From contig NC_089856.1 in the NCBI RefSeq assembly GCF_036373705.1, positions 411,501-475,500 of the forward strand: DNA of 64,000 nt, written 5' to 3'. The position numbers and the translations under genes were made by a program. Each line of letters opens with the position of its first letter. The first letter of the stretch is position 1. The notes beneath the pieces are model-generated. The model was not told where the DNA came from, ran no database searches, and was given only the letters and a program-made list of their open reading frames with translations. Below, piece after piece: positions 8,408 to 20,400 of this stretch. The DNA is from Amia ocellicauda (Eukaryota > Chordata > Actinopteri > Amiiformes > Amiidae).

Positions 8408-11400
8408 ATGCCTCTGTTCATCAAAGAGAAGGCTGTTTGTGATTTTGAAAATTTGGAAGAGTTTTGGGCAAAGTATGGAGATGATTTAAAGGTATGTGAT
8501 TTTTTATTTATTTATCATGTCATAATAATGCTAGCTCTAGAAAGAAAACAAAAAGGAAAAAATAAATATTTCTATATTGTTTTCTACAACAGATCTAAAA
8601 CCTTTGGGAGCTATTTGTAGATTCCAATAGCTAAAGCATGAATAGATAAAAATTTAAAATATATATTAATTACCCTACTGAAATACAAAGCACAGAACAA
8701 GTGAATTAATAATACAAAATAAAAAGTAAAAAAAAACTCAACGTGAAAACACTGTAAAAAATTTATTGTTGAGAAAACGTAAAAATATGAGGCAACTTGA
8801 TGCAGTAAGACTTTTGAGTTGTCTCAACAATTATTTTTTAGTACTTCTCAGTAAAGATACTTTGTTTAGCCAACGTAAATGTGTTTGTTCATGCAATGTT
8901 GATAGTGGTATTTTGCTAATAAAAATATTCTTGTCACAGCAACTGAAACAATTACTGTTGTTGAGGTAATTAATTTTTTTCTGTTTCCTGGATGGAAAAA
9001 AATGAATTTGTAAAATAAAGTGTCACTACACTATCCTTTTTTTTTAGTGATTTTATATCTATTTACAAATGACAAATATGGACTTATTCTTTTATCAGTT
9101 TCTTTTATTTTATTATTAAAGCAAATGCAAATTGTAACAATTGTATTAAGAATGTAGTGAAATGTTATATAACTCTTAAGGGATAGTTCACCCAAAAGTG
9201 TAAATTCTGTCATCATTTACACACCCTCATGTTGTTCCAAAGATATTTTGAAGAATGTTGGTAACCAGACAGTTGACAATAGCCATTGACTTACATAGTA
9301 GGAAAAAAAAATACTATGGACATCAATGGTCGTCAACTGTGTGTACACAAAAGTGTACTTGAGGTTTTTAGGATAGGAAAAGTTAAGAGAATAGAGAAGC
9401 CCAAACAGGTATGCCAGAGCAGTAAAGGGAACAGGGAGATCTTCCAGAACAACAACCTCCTCCAGTACAACAGCAATGTTCTGGATCATTGGTGATGTTG
9501 TTTGGGTGTTATCTTCCAACACATAGAGAATGCCAACAGAGACCCCTTTTGTTTTATCTTCAGTTTCCTGTGACACAAACACAATAGGAATACACTCACC
9601 TAAAGGATTATTAGGAACACCTGTTCAGTTTCTCATTAATGCAATTATCTAACCAACCAATCACATGGCAGTTGCTTCAATGCATTTAGGGGTGTGGTCC
9701 TGGTCAAGACAATCTCCTGAACTCCAAACTGAATGTCTGAATGGGAAAGAAAGGTGATTTAAGCAATTTTGAGCGTGGCATGGTTGTTGGTGCCAGACGG
9801 GCCAGTCTGAGTATTTCACAATCTGCTCAGTTACTGGGATTTTCACGCACAACCATTTCTATGGTTTACAAAGAATGGTGTGAAAAGGGAAAAACATCCA
9901 GTATGCGGCAGTCCTGTGGGCGAAAATGCCTTGTTGATGCTAGAGGTCAGAGCAGAATGGGCCGACTGATTCAAGCTGATAGAAGAGTAACTTTGACTGA
10001 AATAACCACTCGTTACAACCGAGGTATGCAGCAAAGCATTTGTGAAGCCACAACACGTACAACCTTGAGGCGGATGGGCTTCAACAGCAGAGGACCCCAC
10101 CGGGTACCACTCATCTGAACTACAAATAGGAAAAAGAGGCTACAATTTGCACAAGCTCATCAAAATTGGACAGTTGAAGACTGAAAAAATGTTGCCTGGT
10201 CTGATGAGTCTCGATTTCTGTTGAGACATTCAGATGGTAGAGTCAGAATTTGGCATAAACAGAATGAGAACAAGGATCCATCATGCCTTGTTACCACTGT
10301 GCAGGCTGGTGGTGGTGGTGTAATGGTGTGGGGGATGTTTTCTTGGCACACTTTAGGCCCCTTAGTGCCAATTGGGCATCATTTAAATGCCACGGCCTAC
10401 TTGAGCATCGTTTCTGACCATGTCCATCCCTTTATGACCACCATGTACCCATCCTCTGATGGCTACTTCCAGCAGGATAATGCACCATGTCACAAAGGTC
10501 GAATCATTTTTAAATGGTTTCTTGAACATGACAATGAGTTCACTGTACTAAACTGGCCCCCACAGTCACCAGATCTCAACCCAATAGAGCATCTTTGGGA
10601 TGTGGTGGAACGGGAGCTTTGTGCCCTGGATGTGCATCCCACAAATCTCCATCAACTACAAGATGCTATCCTATCAATATGGGCCAACATTTCTAAAGAA
10701 TGCTTTCAGCACCTTGTTGAATCAATGCCACATAGAATTAAGGCAGTTCTGAAGGCGAAAGGGGGTCAAACACAGTATTAGTACGGTGTTCCTAATAATC
10801 CTTTAGGTGAGTGTATATTTTAGTTTAAAATTAAAGTTGTTAATGTTTTATTCTCAAAGAAAAAAAAAGTAAAAAGCAAGTGGTATTTTAATGTTTTAAG
10901 ACTATGAATAGACTATGCATTAGATTAATTTTCAACTTTGTAGTGGTAAATAGTTTTATAATGTGAAATCATTAATCAAAAGTTAATATTATAATAAAAC
11001 AGATAACAAAGAATTGCATGAACAGGTCTAGAACAAGTTTTATTTGCAAAAGATCACAATGACGCATGTGTGTTGTGTTGACAAGAGAGCAGACGTTCTC
11101 ACCCGGAAGCGCTTCACTGTTTAAAAGCAGGGGAAGAGGGATGCTGTATGCAAGCTTTGTTTATTAAATTCTACATTGATGTTGCTTTAGGTCTTGGTTT
11201 GTTTTCTGAAAATGGTGCTTCCAGGATGGGTGAGAACATCTACTCTTGCGTCAATACAACACGCATTTATTGGAGATTTATTTTTTGTGAATAAAAGACG
11301 TCTTTTTTGTTTTGCACATACAGCATTTGTGTCACTTCACAAACTAGAGATTAAACCACTAGAGTCACATGGGCTACTTTTTAACTGTTTTTACTACCTT

Positions 11401-14400
11401 TCTTGGGCTTGAAAGTGGTAGTGGTGTAGGCTGTCAATAGAGGCACTGAAATCTCTCAGATTTCATTACAGATATCTTCATTTGTGTTCCGAAAATGAAA
11501 AGTCTTACATGTTTAAAATGAGATAAGGGTGAATAAATTATTACAGAATTTACATTTTTTGATGAACTAACCCTTTAAGCCAGTGGTCTCAAACTCAATT
11601 CCTGGAGGGCCACAGCTCTGCACAGCTTTTCTCCAACCCTAATGAAACACACCTGATCCAGCTAATCAAGGTCTTCAGGATTACTAGAAACTTCCAAGCA
11701 GGTGTGAGTTGGAGCTGGTTGGAGCTAAACTCTGCAGAGCTGTGGCCCTCAGGAATTGAGTTTGAGACCACTGCTAAACTCACTACTAAACACCACTACT
11801 AAGCCTTTTGAAGTTTTTGATACATACTTTACACTTCTTGAATAGCTCAGTTGGGTTCTCACAAAGAAAGACAGGCAGGCCTTCCAAAGCAGCAGTCCTC
11901 CTGTGATTAACAATGTCTGTTGTCTTGAAAAACATACAAAAGAAACAACCAAATAGCCAAAGTATGAAAAGTGTATTTATTATCAGCCAAAGTAACAAAG
12001 ATAAAACCATCAAAACACTGAAATTTAACTTACCCTTCATCAAGTCTTTCTAGGAGCACAACCATGTCCTGACTGAAAGCTCCTTTTCTGGCTCTGTAAA
12101 GTTTCAGGAGCTTAGGTGTGCACATGTCAACGGCTGCCATGAAGACTCCCAGAAGGGCTTTGTTGGTGATTCGAAAAAAATTCCTCACAAATCTGTTCAT
12201 AACAAACAATTCAATTGTATTGACGAAACTTGAAACACTGCATTAAGTCCTTAGATCATCCTGGAAAATAGAAAATTATCAGTTAGAACCTTATATTGTA
12301 AAAATCCCAACCTTATATTAATTACAATTTTTATAAAAAATTAAAATGTAATGCATTTAAGAGCCATATTCTACACTTTTACAACATATTTTATCTTTAT
12401 GTCCCCATATTTAAAATCATATGATCTACATCTCTATGAAATCTCTGAATATTTTTTAAATAATTATCTGTTCTATACACACACATATACATATTTACAT
12501 ACATATGTGTACGTGTGAAATTTTAACGATGAAACCGCACATAGAAACGGCTAACATACATTTACATAATAGTTTATCCATCCATACATTGTGTAAGTGA
12601 GGCTTTCACATTTACACATTAAACATTTACACATTACACGTTCTACCTCACCGGTTAAATGATTCCCACATCTCTCCGCATCTTCTTTCTCTCTCACAAA
12701 CACGCAGAACAGATACACAATCAGCGCCACCTACAGACAAAAAAACCTCAGCGAACAATAAACGACTTAAATAATTGTATGGTAAACAGACATATTACTC
12801 GCTAATTTCAGTTTCGTTTATCTTGGCTATTGTATTGAAACTTTATCATGTGTACAATTATTTATTATTTATTTAATTATTTACTTGGCAAGTATTATCG
12901 TGTAATATAAGCGGGATAATATACTGAGTGCTGGGATCCCGGTCACTTAATTGAAATGCTTAAAATAAATTATCTAATCTATGATGATCTGTCTAGTGAA
13001 CTTTAATGAGCTGATCTTCCTCTGACCAGTGACACAGACATAAACCATGTTAGGCCACAAGCTGTTTTTTGTGCATTTAGCCTACATAAAACATTTTTGT
13101 TAATGGCAACGGTGCTTCCATGATATGTCTTTTAATGTATAATTATAATTATGCCAATATATGAGTTAAGACATCATTAAAAAAAAAACTATACATGAAT
13201 TATTCAGTTTAACAATTTGCATTTTTAACCTTACACAATAATTCATATATCTAATAACACACCGTCAGCTCAGAAATATGCAATTCATTGCATGCATAAA
13301 ATTAAAAGTAATATTAATACTAACCTAAAGCCGTATGGCAATATTTAGATCCTCGAAGAATCAGGATGAGCGAACTCCAACACAGCACTGATAAAATGAG
13401 GAGCTAAACCACAATGGAGAAGGAAACCCCGTGCATTCGGCACGATTTTCTGGCTCATCACGCATGCGCAAACTATTTAGATCTTACCATTGCTGTTCAA
13501 CATAAAAATGTTTGTCCAGAAAACTTTGTTAAACATGTAGCGGTGACATTTTGGAGAATGTTGTTAAACTAACATGTATTTTTATGATTCACAGTTATTC
13601 ACAATTCCTAATATATGTGACTCAAAAAGCACAGTATGCTGGAGAAATGGTAATTTCATTTTTTACAGTGAACAAACTCCACATTAAAATACTTTAGTTA
13701 AAACAAAGATACAAGATTAAAACAGTTGCACGTGAAAATTAAATAGCATCCGTAAGAGCTCCTGAGGTGGACCGTGGAGACAATGGATTTGTAAACTAAA
13801 ACCAGGGAGATCCACACCAAACTGATGACTAGAGCAAGTAACAGCAATATTAACGCAGTTCCTCTCTGGGCAACCCGCTATTTTAATACTAACTAAGGTT
13901 TCCCAAGCGAGAATACGCGTTTCTCTGTAGGCCATAGTTCTCCCACTTCGGGGGCTTTTGTGCCCCTTTTCCACTGGTATATCCGTGCCATAACCAAACC
14001 AAACCAAGAAGATAATTATCTTTTAAATACGATAAACCATATGCATGGATTATATGTAGGGCTTCACATTATTTGATTGTTAATGTTACCCAGCTTACAC
14101 ACACCACTGTGGCAACAGTCTGTTAGCAGGGTAATTGTCTCCATAGTGGTAACATTAGGATTACAAACTTTGATAAGTAATTATGTTTTTGCACATGGAA
14201 CATTACATGATACATTAAGCATTTTAGACTGTGTCGTGCCATAATGAAATACAATACACACACTGTTAAACAATACAAGCTTATTTTTGGGTTGTATACC
14301 TGCTGAATTGCTTTCTAGTATCGTACCCAGCTAACACAACGTTGTGGCAATGTTATGTGTTAGCTGGGTAGTATTATAATGCCACAATTAGATGTAATAT

Positions 14401-17400
14401 TAATGCTTTACATTGCATGCACAAAACCCATCAAGAATAGGGTTTTATGGTGTAGCGCCCAGGACCTCGGGTGCAAATAAGGAGCAGCGTTGTGGGAGAA
14501 GTTTAAAATGGAATCAAGTTTAAAATGGATTAAAATGCACAAAACGCAAACAGCGCAGTGCAAGTGTGAGGATCAGCAGCGCGGATTTCAAACAAAGCCC
14601 GTCTTCCGTCTTCCGTCTTCCGTCTTCCGTCTTCCGTCTTCCGTCTTCCGTCTTCCGTCTTCCGTCTTCCGTCTTCCGTCTTCCGTCTTCCGTCTTCCGT
14701 CTTCCGTCTTCCGTCTTCCGTCTTCCGTCTTCCGTTGCTCCGGCCCAACCTGCTCCTGTCAGCAGCACTGGTGACACAGGGGCTTTAAATGCGCTGTTCA
14801 ATTATTCAATTATCCAATTAAACATGGCACTGCATGAGGACTGCAGGGGGAGGACACAAATTAAACCAGCAAATGTGAAATGCGTGTAGGTAATTTAAGT
14901 GCAAAACGTGCAGTGGACTGAGACTGCTACAAGGGCATTGGGTTTTAGATAAGCAACTATTAAATAATCGTTTTAATCAAGTTTTGGAGCTATTTTGAAA
15001 ACTTGTGTGCTCACTTGTTTTTGTAATAGCTGGCTGCGTTGAACACAAAGCTGAACCATTTGAAATCCAACGTGATTCGCTGATTAATTTACAACTGATT
15101 TACAAAAAATAGAAACCATGTTTAAAGAAAATAGCTTGTTTTAATTGTTTTAAAGGGCGTAATTAGAAATTACATTATATATATGTAATTTCTAATTACG
15201 CCCTTTCTAATAACCTGCAACATTATTGTCTGAAGCTGTTTTATGTGAACCTGGAGTTTTATTGGTTAAAATGGGCGCGTCTGCTCCTATTGGTTAGAAA
15301 AGTTTGTTTGGCACAGTGCATGATTGACAATTGGTCTGTTCATCTGGAAGTTCTTTGGTTTGTTTCGAAGTTTGTCTGTTTATATTAATGTATAGCCGCA
15401 TGAATTACACAGTTGATTGATGTAATTATGGATTAAATGACACACGAATCAGACAAAGTAATAAACAACTTGACAGATTCCTGGATTAATTTACTCCTGT
15501 ATGACCAAATTGCCGGCTGAATGGCCAAATTGATGGATTTCTGACTGAATTTCCCAGTGAACTACCAGATTTACGGACAAAGACTTTTGGCACAAACGGC
15601 GCTCCATATTAATAGACGGACACTGATTGGCTGGAGGTTGAGATGGGCTGCGATTAAACCAATCAGTTCAACTCAGGGGTGAACCACGTCCATAGCCCCG
15701 GCCTGTATGTTAATCTGACCCAGGCACCGCACCCAGCATGTATTTAATTGTGTCTCTTCACGCCAAGCCATCGTGTAAAACAACACACTGACGCGCTGCC
15801 ATGTCATGTGTGTTGATAGTTTGGTGGTTTTATGTTCTGTTGTCTAATACATTGACTGTTCTTATTTTCTTTAAATGCATCAGATTGTTTTGTTTTTGTT
15901 TCTTTTAGTTTTCTTTGTTTATCTGATGCATTTCCCATTAATTTCAATGTATTAGACTGTTTTGCTTAATTGTTTATTTTCTCTTGGCCATTTGAGCACA
16001 CCTTTATTTAATGCATTTTGTTTTGAATCCACTTTTGTATTTTGGTTAAAGTCACGATAGGATTTTAAAAGTTTTAAATGATTTTAGAATTTAATTTTTT
16101 TAAATGTTTAATCATTAAAATTTTGAATGTTTTTATTGTGTAATGTAAACAACTTTTACCAATAAAACAGTATGTGTGTTTGAGAGTTCATTCAGTCACT
16201 GCCCAAGCAATGTAAAGCATTAGGATTACACTGAATTTTGGCATTACAATACTAAAATACTATAAAGCAATTCAGCAGGGATAAAATGCAAGAATAAGCT
16301 TGTATTGTTGAAAAGCGTGTGCATTGTATTTAATTATGGCAATACGCCGATCATTTTTGTATATATGTATTGTTTTGTATTTTGGCACTAGAAAGCTTCC
16401 ATAGCACATGACAATCTGGTAAATGAATTAACACAAACTAATATTTATCACAAGGCCCTAACACGTTGCTACAGTGAGGTCTATGGAAAACCTTACTTTA
16501 AATAGATTAGAGAATTGCTTGAACTGACAGCGGATGCATTTTGTTTTACAGCCTACGGCACAGAAGTTCCTAGACCAACAACCTCATTGCAAATCGCAAC
16601 ACTTACTTTATGTTTTCCAAAGGGAATATGCAACAGTTGATCTTGCTCATGGTAGGCATTTTTAATTGTATGAAATTTTAATTGCAAGTTGGTAGGAGTA
16701 CACTAGTGAGATTTGACCTCCTCCTGTGGTGTTTGCCTCGTTATAGGGCTCCATCAGTGCCTGTGCCCTCTGCTGTGTTATCAGTGAGAGCTGCATCAGT
16801 CCTCCCTCGCAGAGGAGAGGATGGCTTGGTATCTTGTGTGTTAGCTGCTTATATCCCTCCTGTGTGACCTGTGACGAAGGATGGAAGGATTGATTTTATT
16901 GTATTGTATCAAATTTTTATTCTTTCTTTGCAGGAGTTGTGAAAACAATTGGCACTGATCAGGCAACAACTTGCCACATGATTGTCCTCCATTGCCCAAG
17001 TAGGTGGCTCTACATTTTGAGTTAATGTCAGAGATGTTTAGTTCTTGTCATGGAATTGTCCTTTGTGATCTAAATGAACTCCAAACTATTAGATCAAAAA
17101 CTTTGATTGGACTTTTTTCATTACTGCCAGCTATTAAGCATTTGCAATGATGTGGGCAAATTAGTAATTAAATTAGCAAAAGTATTAATTTTGTTTTTCT
17201 CGAATTAAATGCAAGGAAATTGTGTACAAACTCTGTTATGAGTTATTCTGGGGTCCCTTCTTTTTAGAAACCACAACTTAATTTAGCAAACTCAAACAGA
17301 TAGCGTAAAAGGTGGACAAAATCAAGATAAGGATTGTTTCTTTATCTGAGCCTCTTGGCCATTCATTAGTGACTTTGCTTTTGACAAGGACAGGGAATTC

Positions 17401-20400
17401 TGTTTCCACGTGGGCTCTTATTGATGAATGTGTTCTTTAGTGCAAATGTCTTGACATCCTGCAGGACTGAAACATGAATTATCTTCTTGTCAGGCACAGG
17501 CATTGTCAGTCTGGCTCACATTGATGGAACTAAAGTCCCTGTCGGTGTGAAGGGTATGATCGACGACATAAAGACTTTGATGCCTTCCTTTCCAACGTAT
17601 GTATCTACAACCTTTTGTTAAATACATTAAAGGAAGCATTATCTATCAGAAGTAAGAACACAATACAAATATCTTCTTATATAGTGCCCAGTGTTCTCCC
17701 TACCATTGTACTGGGGGAGGACTAATATTACAAGTGCTGTCAGAAGAGATGCGTCTTGATAAGCGCCGGAATGAGGTCAAGGACTCTGCTGTTTTGACTT
17801 CGGTGGGCAGGTCGTTCCACCACTTAGGGGCCAGGGATGAGAAGGAGCGGCTCTGGAGGAAGGAGAGTGGAGAGGAGGCAGAGTTAGTCTTCTGGCACTG
17901 GAGGAGCGCAGTGGTCTGGTGGGGATGTATGGAGAGACATGTGACTGAAGGTAGCTTGGTGCAGTGTGGTTGAGACAGCGGTAGGTCAGGGTCAAAGTCT
18001 TGAACTGGATGTGTGCCGCTATCGGGAGCCAGTGGAGGGAGCGGAGCAGTGGAGTAGCGTGTGCGAATCATGGCAGAGAGAATACCAGACGAGCCGCAGA
18101 GTTCTGGATGAGCTGGAGCGGCGGGTAGTGGATGGAGGCAGGCTGGCCAGGAGGGAGTTGCAGTAGTCCAGGCTGGAGAGGACCAGTGACTGGACGAGTA
18201 GCTGAGTCGAGTAGTCATTGAGGAAGGGACGGGGAAGGGATGTTGCTCAGGAAGAATCTGCAGGTGCGCGTCAGCGTGGTGATGTGTTGGGAGTAGGAGA
18301 GCGCAGGATCGAGGGTGACTTCTAGATTTTTACCGGAAGAAGAAGGAGAGAGTGTGGTGGATTCCAAGGGGATCGAGATGGGGAGGTCAGCAGAAGGTGA
18401 GGAAGAGTGGGGGAAAAAGAGAAGATCCGATTTGGAGAGGTTGAGCTTGAGGTGGTGAGAGTGCATCCAGGCGGAAATGGCAGACAAGCAGGAAGAGATG
18501 CGTGAGGGGATGAGAGGGTCAGAAGAGGGAAAAGACAGGAAGATCTGGGCATCATCAGCGTAGAAGTGGTAGGAGAAACCATGGGAAGCGATGAGGGGGT
18601 CCAGGGAGCAAGTGTAGAGAGAGAACAGGAGCGGGCCCAGGACGGAGCCTTGGGGAACGCCTGTGAGGAGAGGTTGGGGGGTGGATGAGGAGCCTCGCCA
18701 TGTCACTTGGTAGGACCAGTCACTGAGGTAGGAGGAGAACCAGGTGAGAGCAGTCCCAGAGATCCCAAGGTCAGCGAGGCAGGAGAGGAGGATGGAGTGA
18801 TCAACGGTGTCAAATGCTGCAGAGAGGTCAAGGAGGATGAGGACTGAGGAGAGGGAGGCTGCCAGAGCGCGGCTGAGGGAGTCAGTGACAGTCAGGAGAG
18901 CTGTCTCAGTGGAGTGAGCTGTGCGGAAGCCGGATTGCAGAGGATCAAGGAGCGAGTGTTGGGACAGAAAGTCCGAGAGCTGACGGTGGACTGCTCGCTC
19001 GAGAGTCTTGGAGAGGAAGGGAAGTAGGGAGACAGGGCGGTAGTTCTGAGGAGAGGTGGCATCAAGGGTTGGTTTCTTGAGCAGTAGGATGACAGCAGCT
19101 TGTTTAAATGCAGAGGGGAAATAGCCAGAGTGGAGTAAGGAGTTGAGGAGGGATTAGATGAAGGGGAGAAGATCAGGAGCTGTTGCTTGGAAGAGACGAG
19201 AAGGGAGAGGGTCCAGGTCACACGTTGTGGGTTTGTGACGTAGGAGGAGAGTGGAGACTTCAGCATCTGAGAGAGGTGAGAATGAAGAAAAGGAAGCTTG
19301 GTCGGTGGGAGGTTTCGGTGTGATGAGGGTGGAGTATTGAAGAGCCTGCGGATGTCTGCAATCTTGGAGGAGAAGAAGGAGGCAAAATCATCAGCAGTGA
19401 GAGATGGGGGAGGAGGAGGGGGAGGGGGGGCAAGGAGGGAGGAGAAGGTGGAGAAGAGTTTGCGGGGGTTGTTGACAGTGGATTCGAAGAGAGATTGGAA
19501 GTAAGACTTCTTGGCTGAGGTGAGAGAGGACGAGAATGTGGACAGTAGGGAGCGGTAGAGTTCGAGGGCAGCTGGGAGTTTGGTCCTTTTCCACTTCTGT
19601 TCGGCGGCACGCAGACTAGTTCGGGTTGCACGGAGAACAGCAGAGAGCCAAGGCTGAGGAGGGGAGGGACGGGCAGGATGAGACGTGAGAGGTGAGAGGA
19701 CACATGACACACTTGGCACACGAACCCCCCCCCATCATGTGTCTGAAGTTTGTTTGTCAACAAGGGTTCTGACTGGTATTTATTATGCCTCTGCCTAGAA
19801 AAGTGAACTGCCCCCATCCGTTGTACAATCCACTCGCACCCCCACCCCCCCGTTGATTATACACTAGCCCCTCCCTGCCTATGCACATTCGTGGGGGAAA
19901 CACTGGTGCCCTTCATGCTGAGGTCTCACATAACTAAAAACAAGCAAAACAGCCTATACACAAAATACAACTACAGTCAGAGTCAATAACATATTTATAT
20001 TTATACTTCAAATATTCAAAAGTATGGCATGTACAGTCCAAGACTATCCATTGGACACCCAATGAGCTAACTCTGTGTTTATACATTATACATTTGTTTA
20101 TAGTACTTCATGATTAAATAAATAAATCCCATTTTAATATCATAAGCAAGTTCACTGATGTGGCCCTTCACAGTATTGTAGAATGGAAGTCATATGGAAG
20201 TCTAAGGTAACAGCATTTCTCAATTTCATTGGGAGGGGTTTCTCTCTGTCAGTGTGACCCCATAGTGAGGGGATGCTACGGAATAAAAATATTTAGTGTC
20301 TGTTGTAGCCACTACACCTCTGGAGGTAATTCACTACCACAAACAGTTTTTGTTTTACCCCTCCCAAAATAACACACTTCATAAAAAGCAGAATATGTTT

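Larger units (their letters stand above)
9345..12260 (-). pseudogene. Antisense remnant of a multicopy fish gene family (three exons)
   Basis: Three minus-strand blocks fit one gene. Block a (12260-12034) encodes [20 protein letters not shown], then [20 protein letters not shown]. Block b (11923-11828) encodes [20 protein letters not shown], then [11 protein letters not shown]. Block c (9567 to about 9345) encodes [14 protein letters not shown], then [20 protein letters not shown] and YPKNLKYTF. Splice-like AG and GT sites border them, and b and c join in phase. I remember this core from many uncharacterised fish proteins (some named SAM-domain-like), and I know of no assigned function. Block a has an in-frame TAA near its start, and its junction with b is out of phase. 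Block c runs into a MITE, and an Incomer element lies between b and c. So it is judged broken. Confidence 0.6.

Noticed and set aside
9286..9495. Open frame on the + strand across the gene remnant
   Set aside because: It is the shadow of the minus-strand block that carries the recognisable family motifs.
9176..11578. A single 2.4-kb transposon bounded by the two GGGATAGTTCACCC-type ends, with the gene remnant as its cargo
   Set aside because: The two ends differ in divergence, and the left copy already crosses its own symmetric centre, so two separate MITE fragments are more likely. It cannot be excluded without other genomic copies.
14490..14889. Four overlapping open frames on both strands with PSSVFRL or RRKTEDG repeats
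   Set aside because: They are translations of the heptamer minisatellite and have no coding support outside it.
16682..16867. 61-codon open frame between NTAN1-type exons 2 and 3
   Set aside because: It lies within a short intron, resembles nothing known, and the flanking exons splice in phase without it.
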